DNA from: Rubripirellula sp.
Lineage (GTDB): Bacteria > Planctomycetota > Planctomycetia > Pirellulales > Pirellulaceae
Direction: 5' to 3'
Length of the DNA stretch: 51,801 bases
Assembly (NCBI GenBank): GCA_029213145.1
Contig: JARGNK010000014.1
Span: 15,456-67,256 of the forward strand
This document shows positions 1 through 8,312 of this stretch, one piece after another. The notes under the pieces are model-generated. The model did no database searches and had not been told where the DNA came from. It saw nothing but the letters and a program-made list of their open reading frames with translations. Within the stretch, counting starts at the first letter, position 1; each line of letters begins with the position of its first letter. Both the position numbers and the translations under genes were made by a program.

Positions 1-1
1 A

Positions 2-55
2 GGTGTCATCGACAAAGCGCATAACGAAATCCGGGTCCATACAGTCGGAGACTGA
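2..55 (+). CDS. Possible C-terminal end of a plus-strand gene (partial)
   Basis: Frame 2 is open from the window edge and reads GVIDKAHNEIRVHTVGD before a TGA at 53-55. The residue mix is protein-like, and the other plus frames give less plausible peptides. Seventeen residues are too few to name a family. If real, the gene converges on the minus-strand gene that ends at 116. Confidence 0.3.
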   Translation, partial: GVIDKAHNEIRVHTVGD

Positions 56-115
56 ACTGACTCGGTGATCATCGCGATCCGGACTGGTCGAGTACCGTCC
101 CCGATCGCTCAGGTG

Positions 116-490
116 TCACGTCACCGATTCGATCCGAAGTTCAACGGGACCTACCAACCGAGGTTGCACGTCGCCCACTGCGGCTAATCGGAGCTCAATC
201 ACGTTGTGACGCTCAAGATAACGTGAGATTTCGACTTGGCATGCGAGCTCCGTCGAACCGATATCCATGGCACACCCGTTCACGGTTAACGAGACTACTA
301 ATCCCATCCACTCCTGGATAAACAACCAAAGACGTTGCTCGGGCACCAATCCGGTCGGGCGATTAAATGATCTTTGATAAACTACCTGATCAGCTCTCGA
401 TGGACTGAAATCAGGTAGTTCGCAACGCAGCAATCCGGAACCATCGTTTCGATCAATCTTCCAAGGACTCCTTAGCTGCATGACATGCAT
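116..490 (-). CDS. Hypothetical 124-aa protein, beta-sandwich-like
   Basis: I do not recognise a family. The start taken is the ATG at 490; a GTG lies one codon upstream and another ATG at 481. There is no signal peptide, membrane segment or catalytic motif. The alternation of hydrophobic and polar residues (LWLFIQEWMGLVVSLTVNG, then VIELRLAAVG and VELRIESV) suggests an all-beta fold, loosely reminiscent of galactose-binding-like modules, but that is only an impression. The gene begins 38 bases after the stop of the cadherin-repeat gene on the same strand, so it may be co-transcribed with it. Confidence 0.6.
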   Translation of the reverse strand: MHVMQLRSPWKIDRNDGSGLLRCELPDFSPSRADQVVYQRSFNRPTGLVPEQRLWLFIQEWMGLVVSLTVNGCAMDIGSTELACQVEISRYLERHNVIELRLAAVGDVQPRLVGPVELRIESVT

Positions 491-528
491 CACAGATGGG
501 AACCCAATTAGGAAAGATTCATGCGAAC

Positions 529-3500
529 TCAGGACGAACTCAACAGGCTGCCATCGTCATCGTCGGAACCTGGAAAGAGATCGTCAAGACCACCAAAGAT
601 CTGAATTTTATCGCCCTCGGATAACTCATACTCATCCTGGGCCAAGATCCGTTGTTGAACTTGCCCCTCATCCAGAATCTCAAGTAAAGCCTCATCATTC
701 GCTTTGTCGTAGGTTACGGTCACCATGTCGACTCCGGCGAAGCCACCAGTGACCCCGACAAAGACTTGCTTGCCGTCTATATCCAGCAGAGCAAACGCCC
801 CTCTGGGATTACCATTTTCGTCCAGATTGTCGTAATTCGATGACAGCAAATTATTGGTGTCGAGAGCTCGGCCTTTACTAACCACATGCCAGTCAATTCC
901 AACGATGTCTTGGCCACCCAGTGGACCCCCAATTTTCACGGATTGAGCAATCTGGGTAACCTTCAGAACTCCCCCCTCATTTTCTCTCGACATCACCACA
1001 TGATCATCATCGCCGATCAAATCGACTCCCGGTGGATCAACCAACTTCAAGTGGAAATTGCCCGGTGGCAGAGAATCAAAACCATACGCCCCAGTAATAT
1101 CTGTCTGGGTTGTCATTCGAATCTCTTCGCCCGTTACATTTTCGCTGGCTGCAGAGAAGAGTTCGACCACCAGCCCAGCGAAACCGACTTCATCGATATC
1201 TTTGACACCGTTGCGAATCTCCTCAGCACCATTCATCGCGACGTCGATACCATTCTCGAGGTGGTCCTCAAAAACCAAGCCGCTGATCGTGGACGGCACA
1301 AACCTGAGGTAATTCACCCTTCCGGACGCTGAGGCAGTTTTTCCTTGTTGGTCGACAATGGTGTATGTGAAGGTCACTTCCCCCTCAAAGTCCGATGCCG
1401 GCGTGATCGCGACCTCTCCGGTCGCTGGATTGAAACTGAAATCCTCTACGTTTTCAGAAGCGCTGGTCAGTTCCGCACTCTGCAAACTGATGGAATCCGT
1501 ATCCCCTTCGCCGTCACCGGCATCATTATTCTCTAAGACATTGATAACAACGACCTGATCAACGACTGCATTGCGATTGATGTCCCCTGCATTGGGTGGA
1601 GCATTGAAACCAATAATCATGATCGTCGCTGTTTGAGCAACGGACAAACCAGCCGGATCCTTGATCAGGAAACTGTAATTGACCGTTTCAATTTCGCCGT
1701 CCAGCAAATACCCGTAGAACGTTGGATCGACCTGCAGTGAATTTCCGACCTGTGTGATTCCCCCCGCATTTCCATTCACAACATTCAACTCGGCAACGGA
1801 CAAATCGTCTCCGTCTGGATCGCTGGAACCAGCCAAAAGGTTGACCAGCCCTGGAGTGTCCTGTTCGTTGAAAGTCGCCTCGATCGGGTCACCCGCGATT
1901 GGGGCTTCATTGACGTTGGTCACATTGATCGTGATCAATGCTGTATCACTCAGTTCACCATCCGAGACGGTGATGTCGAGACCGTACTGATTGGTCATTT
2001 CGAAGTCGAGTGAACCGACGGTAGTCACCTGCCCACTCTCTGAATCGACACTGAAGACACCATCCCCGCTACCGCCGGTGACAGTGTAAGTCAAACTGGT
2101 GCCATCCGGATCTGTATCTGTGGCTTCAATTGTTCCTACAACGGTACCACTCGGCACGTTTTCTGCGACCGAAAAGACTTGATCTTCGACCGTCGGCGCC
2201 TCGTTCAGATCGTTGACATTAATGGTAATGGTCGCGGTCGCATTTAGATTGCCAGGATCGCTAACACGAACCGTCAACAGATAAGTCTGTTCAGTTTCGA
2301 AATCGAGACTGCCGGCAACGGTAATATCCCCGGTGTTCGCATCGATGCCGAACTTCCCGGCCGCGTTGCCATCCGTAATCACATAAGTCAGTGGATCGCC
2401 ATCAGGATCATTGGCAACGACTTTCCCAACCACAGTGTCCACAGGTGAGTTTTCATCAACATCGAATGTTTGATCATTCACCGTTGGCGGCTGTGGAACA
2501 TCAGTCACGTTGACTGTAATGACTGCTGAAGCTGCGTTCGTTCCATCCGAAACTTGTACGGTGAACACGACCTGTGTCTCTGGGACCAATTGATCTGTGG
2601 CGACGCTCAACTCACCAGTATCGGAAACACTAATGATTTCACCGTTGTCACCCGCGGTGACCGTAAACGTCAAGCCAGCCCCCTCAGGATCGGTCGCCGC
2701 GATCATACCGAATACCGTTCCTTGCGGGGCTGTTTCATTCACGCTGAAGGATTGGTCGTTGATAACGGGGGCTTCATTGATATCCGTTAGGTTGACCGTC
2801 ACGGTTTGCGTGTCGGTTAATCCACCATTGTCAGCAACCTGAATTCCCAAGTCGAACTTTGGATTAACTTCAAAATCAATCGCCGAGTTCGTCTTTACCC
2901 TCAACTCACCTGTCAACGAATCGATCTCAAACGCATCCCCGTTATTCCCGCTGACAATCGAGAAGGTCAAGGTGTCACCCTCATCAGGATCGCTTGCGAC
3001 AACCGTTCCAACGGGTGTAGGCGCCGTAGTGTTCTCTGGGATCGTGAAGGACTGATCCAGTTCGATGGATGGTCTTAGATTTGGATCGGTGACACCTGTG
3101 ATGGTGATGGTCGCTTTCTGTGCGACCGTTCCGCCTCGTACGTCCACGACGTCGTAGTTGTAAACAACAACTTCGGTCTCGTTGTCGTTTAAGAATCGAT
3201 AGCTCGATGGATCAACCGTCAGCGTGTTACCGTTCTGTGTAATGCCACTGCCATTGCCTGATTCGAGCGTGAGTCCAGCAACACTCAAACCTGCATCGTC
3301 GCCATCTGGATCACTTGCGAATTGCAACAAATCAACGCTGCCCTCCGGATCCGTCTCAACAAACGTTGCCGCCACTTCTTCGGTCACGATCGGCAGTTCG
3401 TTCGGCGTCTTGGTACTGAGTGTTAATGTTGCAACGCCATTATTCGCGTTCCCCAATTCTTGCCCCAAGCCACCCTCGACGGTCTCGGCTAGAACGTTAT

Positions 3501-5220
3501 CGGCAATTCGTTGGTTATCGTAACCGTAAAGCAGGAGAAATTCATTCTCGGCCGACGCTGCCTCGATGGATGCCATCACGTCGACTTCAGGTGCGTTGAC
3601 TTTCACCTTCAAGCTAAACGAATCAAATGGCTCACCAAACTCACCTAACTCTGGAATCCCACCGCCTTGACCTGGAATTCCACCCAAGCCACCGACTGCA
3701 ATGAAGCCACCTTGATTCTCGCCTCCCGCATTTGGATCGTAGCTACCGCCGTCGCCGGAAAGCAAAATCTTGTAGAAGGCCTCGCCGAAGCCATCGGGAC
3801 TACTGTCAAACGAGTTACTTCGGAAATCGATGCTATAGGGCACCGCGTCAGAATTAGGCGACCCGTCGGGAAGCAATGCAGGGGTGACAGTCACCTCACC
3901 CGACACAAAACCTCCCTCATCCGGATTACCACTGGAATCCAGCACATCAAAGGTGATGTCAGGTACATTTTGGTTGCCCAGCCCAATGAAGGTCACTCGC
4001 TGTGCATTGCCGTCCCCGTCCATTCGATACTGAGAGGGATCATACCCAAACAGCTCCAATGCCTCCGCTAGCAGTGCGGCGAGATTCTTACCCTCCAATT
4101 GCCCAGCGAGTTTTTCGTAAACTTGAGGTCCTGGGTTCTCTACGGGTGCCGGATCTGGGATCGAGAAACGAACACCGTTGCGGCTCGAACTGAAGCTGCC
4201 CGTTAATTCCACCTTCTGCGACTCGTAGAGCACTGGCGTGATCAAACTCGCGTTGTCAAACGTCAGGTTCGTGATCAATTGAAACGCACCAATGTCTGTT
4301 CCAAGACTTGCAGAACGCAGGTCTTCATAGGCAACCTGCAAGTAAACTTCTTGATCGACCCCAACGCTAACGACCCCATTCACTGGGGCAATTTCTTTAT
4401 CGTCCAAATCACGAACAGTGAGCAGATACTCAACTTCCTTGTCTGTCACCCCTTCGATCACGATGGTGGCCGTGTTTTCACTGGAGTCACCGCTCGACTC
4501 GACAACGTCATAGACGATTGTAATGGTTGAGCTTTCACCGTCGTTGAGCTCGGAGAATACCTCCGGGAGGACTTGGCCTCTTACTTGTGGAAATCCTGAA
4601 GAGCTTTCGTCTGCAGTCAGAGTCTGCGGGAGTGGTGCACCAGGATTGTAGCCATTAAGGAAAAAGAGAGCATCATTGGTAACGACATTGATGTCGCCGT
4701 CGATCGTGATTTCTTTTAACAGGACGCCACTCAAAGTGCCAGACATCGCGGCCTGGCCCTGCAGCAGATTGAACACGGTGGGCGAATCATCTTCGGTCAA
4801 TTCAAGTTCGATAGGCGTGACTGACGGCGCGCCTTCAGCCCGAGCCAAAGCATTGATCACCCCCAAGGCGTCCGAAGCAGTGATCTCAGAGTCACCATTC
4901 ACGTCGTAATGGAAATTGGGCGCACCGTTGCTACTACTAGTCAGCCCGCCTTGCTCGCCCTCGGCACCTTGGCCGCGAGCCAAGAAATTGACGACACCGA
5001 GTGCATCCCGAACGCTGATCATTCCATCGTCATTCACGTCGTAGGGATTAAAGTTTTGACTGGCCAGTATCCCTCCGGCAAGTAGATTCCGCTTCTCCAG
5101 GGTCTCACTCCGCAACCGACGATTCATCGCATCCGCACGTCGGCTGTCCAAAGCACGTCGTCGCCGCTTGCCGGAAGCCAGTAATCCTGAGCGACGAACT
5201 AGTTGACGCAAATCTTTCAT
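529..5220 (-). CDS. LEPR-XLL-type secreted protein with N-terminal dockerins, cadherin-like repeats and SdrD_B-like domain
   Basis: A 1563-aa protein from the ATG at 5220; the frame stays open to a TTG at 5304 but that extension is not LEPR-like. A basic leader of about 40 residues is followed by LEKRNLLAGG (41-50), the planctomycete LEPR-XLL-type export/sorting motif. Two EF-hand dockerin-like repeats come next (DVNDDGMISVRDALGVVN and DVNGDSEITASDALGVIN, about 60-130), unusually near the N-terminus. The middle is VCBS/Ig-like. About 715-1110 holds four cadherin-like repeats with DxNEAP linkers and DPDGD calcium-type motifs. About 1310-1450 resembles SdrD_B (ISGLVFED, then YGFDSLPPGNFHL). There is no C-terminal membrane anchor; the end is acidic and Ser-rich. 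Likely a calcium-stabilised extracellular adhesin or matrix protein; ligand unknown. It is the third of three large LEPR genes in a row. Confidence 0.88.
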   Translation of the reverse strand: MKDLRQLVRRSGLLASGKRRRRALDSRRADAMNRRLRSETLEKRNLLAGGILASQNFNPYDVNDDGMISVRDALGVVNFLARGQGAEGEQGGLTSSSNGAPNFHYDVNGDSEITASDALGVINALARAEGAPSVTPIELELTEDDSPTVFNLLQGQAAMSGTLSGVLLKEITIDGDINVVTNDALFFLNGYNPGAPLPQTLTADESSSGFPQVRGQVLPEVFSELNDGESSTITIVYDVVESSGDSSENTATIVIEGVTDKEVEYLLTVRDLDDKEIAPVNGVVSVGVDQEVYLQVAYEDLRSASLGTDIGAFQLITNLTFDNASLITPVLYESQKVELTGSFSSSRNGVRFSIPDPAPVENPGPQVYEKLAGQLEGKNLAALLAEALELFGYDPSQYRMDGDGNAQRVTFIGLGNQNVPDITFDVLDSSGNPDEGGFVSGEVTVTPALLPDGSPNSDAVPYSIDFRSNSFDSSPDGFGEAFYKILLSGDGGSYDPNAGGENQGGFIAVGGLGGIPGQGGGIPELGEFGEPFDSFSLKVKVNAPEVDVMASIEAASAENEFLLLYGYDNQRIADNVLAETVEGGLGQELGNANNGVATLTLSTKTPNELPIVTEEVAATFVETDPEGSVDLLQFASDPDGDDAGLSVAGLTLESGNGSGITQNGNTLTVDPSSYRFLNDNETEVVVYNYDVVDVRGGTVAQKATITITGVTDPNLRPSIELDQSFTIPENTTAPTPVGTVVASDPDEGDTLTFSIVSGNNGDAFEIDSLTGELRVKTNSAIDFEVNPKFDLGIQVADNGGLTDTQTVTVNLTDINEAPVINDQSFSVNETAPQGTVFGMIAATDPEGAGLTFTVTAGDNGEIISVSDTGELSVATDQLVPETQVVFTVQVSDGTNAASAVITVNVTDVPQPPTVNDQTFDVDENSPVDTVVGKVVANDPDGDPLTYVITDGNAAGKFGIDANTGDITVAGSLDFETEQTYLLTVRVSDPGNLNATATITINVNDLNEAPTVEDQVFSVAENVPSGTVVGTIEATDTDPDGTSLTYTVTGGSGDGVFSVDSESGQVTTVGSLDFEMTNQYGLDITVSDGELSDTALITINVTNVNEAPIAGDPIEATFNEQDTPGLVNLLAGSSDPDGDDLSVAELNVVNGNAGGITQVGNSLQVDPTFYGYLLDGEIETVNYSFLIKDPAGLSVAQTATIMIIGFNAPPNAGDINRNAVVDQVVVINVLENNDAGDGEGDTDSISLQSAELTSASENVEDFSFNPATGEVAITPASDFEGEVTFTYTIVDQQGKTASASGRVNYLRFVPSTISGLVFEDHLENGIDVAMNGAEEIRNGVKDIDEVGFAGLVVELFSAASENVTGEEIRMTTQTDITGAYGFDSLPPGNFHLKLVDPPGVDLIGDDDHVVMSRENEGGVLKVTQIAQSVKIGGPLGGQDIVGIDWHVVSKGRALDTNNLLSSNYDNLDENGNPRGAFALLDIDGKQVFVGVTGGFAGVDMVTVTYDKANDEALLEILDEGQVQQRILAQDEYELSEGDKIQIFGGLDDLFPGSDDDDGSLLSSS

Positions 5221-5411
5221 CTGATATTTCTCGAGAAATTGCAGTGGAAGGGCGGGGAGGAAAAGTGTTGAAACCCCGTTTGGCGGGACGGACATCCATC
5301 GCAAAAACGACGCGAGGGATAAACTCCATCCATTGTATATATGTTATTTCAGCCGTTCTTTTTATCAACGACTGGATTCAATTCGGGGCAAATAGGGCAG
5401 CTACCAACCAA

Positions 5412-7901
5412 TTAGACGAACGATTGGAGAAAAGGTTCCGATAAATCAGGACAATCAGAATCAGCTTGTTCTGACAATTCTATCGAACTCGCCCCCGAGC
5501 CCAGCAAAGTACCTGGATTATGTGAAAAGCTGGCAATCTTCCCGCCCGAGCCACTCTCCGGGGTCACTCCAACCTCCCCGCCAGTCGGCAAACTGCCGCC
5601 GAGCAGTTCCGAACGAAATGACGCCCCCATCGAAAAGGCAAATGACCCCCCAATTTGTTCTCCACTCGCCCCATCCATACTTTCCGCCTCACCCTGGCGG
5701 GCGAGCTGGTTGATCACAACCAGGGCATCCGATGCAGAGACAAATCCATCATTGGTCGTGTCGACACTAAATCCCTCTGTTTCGCCCGCCGACAAACGCC
5801 GCGAGCCATATCGATCCATGTCATTGATCACAACCAAGGCATCGCGTGATGACACCAAGCCATCTCCATTGGTGTCGTATTGGTTTAACGCGTTGTAGCG
5901 AATGCTGTCCACTCGCTGTGCCGCGGCTAGGATGATCGAACTTCCGCCATCGACAACCTCGATGGCGACTGGATTGGAGTCATACTGATGAATCACGTTC
6001 TCGGAGATCAGTTCGACGTGGTACTCACCATCGGGAATGTTTTTGAACTGAAAGCCACCACCCGCAAGAACCACGACCTCGTCCTGGAACCCAAAGCTCA
6101 ACTTGGCCAGGACCACCTCTGTCCCTGCATGCCCGAACGCTCTGACCTTGGCAATGCGGCCCAAAGGATCGTGAATCGTTACTTGCGATTCGAGCCCTGG
6201 ATTGATCGCTTGGCTTGTCACGCGATGAAGAAACTGCCCACCAGCGTCGTAGGCCTCCAATCGCAGGAAACCTGCCTGGTCGGTGACCGAAGCCGAAAAC
6301 GTTACCTCACCTACGGGTTCACTGAAGGCCGTTTCAAACTTGACATCGCCAGACCAACCCTCGTTCCAGCTGAGTTCAGCGGTGTCCCACCAGTGAAATG
6401 CCTGCGTTGCAGCATCGGTGGCCAGTGCCTGCACACCAACCTCACCACTATTTCCACCACCCACGGCTGTAAAAGCTGCGCCGTTGCCATCGGGCAATCC
6501 ACCAACCTCCAACCCAGCAGCGTCTACTTCGCCACCAAACAGAGCTGAGCCATCCGTTTGGGTGATCACCACACTGGTATTTTCCAGCGAGACTTCCATT
6601 TCACCACGCTGGCCATTTTTGTCTTCATCCAGGAAGGACAGCCCGGTGATACTGGATGACGAAAACGCAGGCAGAGTCGATGTGCCTGAGATCGTCGAAC
6701 TGGTGACACCAACTTGGTCATCAACCACACGCCAGTGAATTTCGTCGAATGATTGATCGATCGAAACCGTCTCATCAATCAGCACAACTTGTTCATTTGG
6801 CTCAGCTGCCAGTAGCCAAGGCCCCTCATCTAATCGGTATTCCAACCGGCGAACGCGATTGAGAGTAATGTCACTCTGTGGACCCGATGAATTCTGGTTC
6901 ATCAGCGGTACGGCTGACGCCGTTCCTACAAAGCGATAGGTCGAAGTCGATGCATCGAAGTGACCACTGCCCTGCAGATCAAGCGGCACGTCAGCGAGGT
7001 CAAAAATACCGTCACCGTCGCTATCGCGCCAGCCAACCTGAGCTAATGATGCTTCCGCACTGTAGTGGGTGCTATAAGCCTCGGCCAAAGCGGACCCACC
7101 CCGCATAATACTGATATCCTGGACGAATCCAGGCGTGGGATTGCTAATCGCGTTGTAATTCTGCGCATCGTAATAGCCGCGAGTTGCATCCCATGGAATG
7201 CTGGTCGAGTACTCATCTCGAGCCCAGAACATGTGCCCCAATTCGTGGGCCATCGTCGAAGCCGGACGCGTGGATGGGGTGACGATGAACAACCCACCAG
7301 CGAATGCGAAAGCACCACGAAACCGCCCCGCCTTAAAAAGACCAGTGAAGTCGTCCGACGAGTCAACGACAAATATGGTAAAGGACCAATCCGCGTTGTG
7401 TTTGATTCGCTGGTCGTGATTGAACTCGCGAACTGCACGTTCCAAATTCTCACTGACACCCATTGCCTCGCCAACGCCATAACCGTTGGACTGCAAGAAA
7501 TCACCAACCCACAGAGAGAAAACTTCACTACTACCTTCAATGGGTTCGTAAGGAATCTCAAACGGTGACTGGGCAAACGTCTCATCAACCGTGAAATTCA
7601 ACTCATGATTGGTCTCAAGCTCATCCAACGTGGTCGACCACCAGTTGACGCCCGTTGTGATTCGGCCGATGACCTGATCAATCTCGCCCCCTTCGATGTC
7701 CCAATCTTGCGTGCTCGCATCGATTCGGCCATCACTTTCGAAGAGCACCGGCGTCACAACGACGTTACCCAACAAAAATTCGCCATTATCGATAGGGGTC
7801 ACACCGATGCTATCAGCGGCCAACAACTGCCGATTCTCCAGTCTCTCGACTCGAACCGGTCGAAACCTTCGTCGAATTCGCTTTGGTTTTCTTCGCAGCA
7901 T
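5412..7901 (-). CDS. LEPR-XLL-type secreted zinc metallopeptidase-like protein with dockerins
   Basis: 829 aa from the ATG at 7901 (an in-frame ATG at 7928 adds nine residues). A strongly basic leader precedes LENRQLLA (residues 21-28). HELGHMFWARDEY at 219-231 is an intact HExxH zinc site (H219, E220, H223) followed by DEY, closely resembling the HExGH...DEY site of M64 (IgA peptidase) enzymes; family membership is inference. A DSDGDGIFDLADV segment follows the catalytic region. A SdrD_B-like segment (ITGLSFLDEDKNGQRGE) follows, interrupted by a Gly-rich beta insertion. The C-terminus has two dockerin-like EF hands (DTNGDGLVSSRDALVVIN, DTTNDGFVSASDALVVIN; about 670-735) and a Ser/Gly tail. 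Expected to act outside the cytoplasm. It lies between the other two LEPR genes and may process or cross-anchor them; that is a guess. Confidence 0.85.
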   Translation of the reverse strand: MLRRKPKRIRRRFRPVRVERLENRQLLAADSIGVTPIDNGEFLLGNVVVTPVLFESDGRIDASTQDWDIEGGEIDQVIGRITTGVNWWSTTLDELETNHELNFTVDETFAQSPFEIPYEPIEGSSEVFSLWVGDFLQSNGYGVGEAMGVSENLERAVREFNHDQRIKHNADWSFTIFVVDSSDDFTGLFKAGRFRGAFAFAGGLFIVTPSTRPASTMAHELGHMFWARDEYSTSIPWDATRGYYDAQNYNAISNPTPGFVQDISIMRGGSALAEAYSTHYSAEASLAQVGWRDSDGDGIFDLADVPLDLQGSGHFDASTSTYRFVGTASAVPLMNQNSSGPQSDITLNRVRRLEYRLDEGPWLLAAEPNEQVVLIDETVSIDQSFDEIHWRVVDDQVGVTSSTISGTSTLPAFSSSSITGLSFLDEDKNGQRGEMEVSLENTSVVITQTDGSALFGGEVDAAGLEVGGLPDGNGAAFTAVGGGNSGEVGVQALATDAATQAFHWWDTAELSWNEGWSGDVKFETAFSEPVGEVTFSASVTDQAGFLRLEAYDAGGQFLHRVTSQAINPGLESQVTIHDPLGRIAKVRAFGHAGTEVVLAKLSFGFQDEVVVLAGGGFQFKNIPDGEYHVELISENVIHQYDSNPVAIEVVDGGSSIILAAAQRVDSIRYNALNQYDTNGDGLVSSRDALVVINDMDRYGSRRLSAGETEGFSVDTTNDGFVSASDALVVINQLARQGEAESMDGASGEQIGGSFAFSMGASFRSELLGGSLPTGGEVGVTPESGSGGKIASFSHNPGTLLGSGASSIELSEQADSDCPDLSEPFLQSFV

Positions 7902-8200
7902 TTGGCAGATAAGAAGAGGAAAAAACATCCTGTAGTTTGAGAATAGCTCGGCTTTCCCAAACCGGAATGGTCGTTCACTCCCTTAGACGCGTGAAATCCG
8001 ATTGAATCGCGCAAAATCCGTTAAATTTTGCTAATCCGAATTTCCAGACGCTCTCGAACGAGCTCGGTATCTGATGGACGGAGTACCTGAGCAAGCCGAA
8101 TTGCCCCGCCGAAGGACGGCTAAACGCCCAAAACCGCCCACCGGGACCACCCGACCTCGACCCCCGCAGGTACCAGCAATCTCTGCATTGCGATCCGATG

Positions 8201-8280
8201 TTGGCCGGTTTTCGATTCAACAGGCCGGTTTCCCCGTCAACAGGCCGCTTTCCACATTACCAGGCTGGGTTCCCCATCTA
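8201..8280. repeat. Four 20-bp tandem repeats (intergenic repeat family, locus 1)
   Basis: Four consecutive 20-base blocks start at 8201, 8221, 8241 and 8261. Copy 2, rotated, reads GGTTTCCCCGTCAACAGGCC; the others share GGCCGG/GGCCGC/GGCTGG followed by TTTCC. The fourth copy is the most diverged and forms one arm of the hairpin at 8263-8296. The unit resembles the repeats at 32630-32667 and 40721-40800. Confidence 0.8.
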
Positions 8281-8296
8281 GCTCGGGGCCCCAGCC
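8263..8296 (-). terminator. Hairpin downstream of the giant gene, possible terminator
   Basis: GGCTGGG (8263-8269) plus CCCC (8272-8275) pairs with GGGG (8285-8288) plus CCCAGCC (8290-8296), an 11-bp stem with a small internal loop. It begins about 17 bases after the giant gene's stop codon in transcript direction. There is no obvious U-tract, so intrinsic termination is uncertain; it could instead stabilise the 3' end. Confidence 0.45.
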
Positions 8297-8312
8297 AGTT
8301 CAGCGGCAACGA

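Larger units (their letters stand above)
7929..8312. other. Intergenic region between the giant gene and the peptidase gene
   Basis: 384 bases with no credible gene. The right part holds four 20-bp tandem repeats and a strong hairpin just after the giant gene's stop (listed separately). The left part would have to carry any promoter for the peptidase gene; I see no clear -35/-10 pair. Confidence 0.6.
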
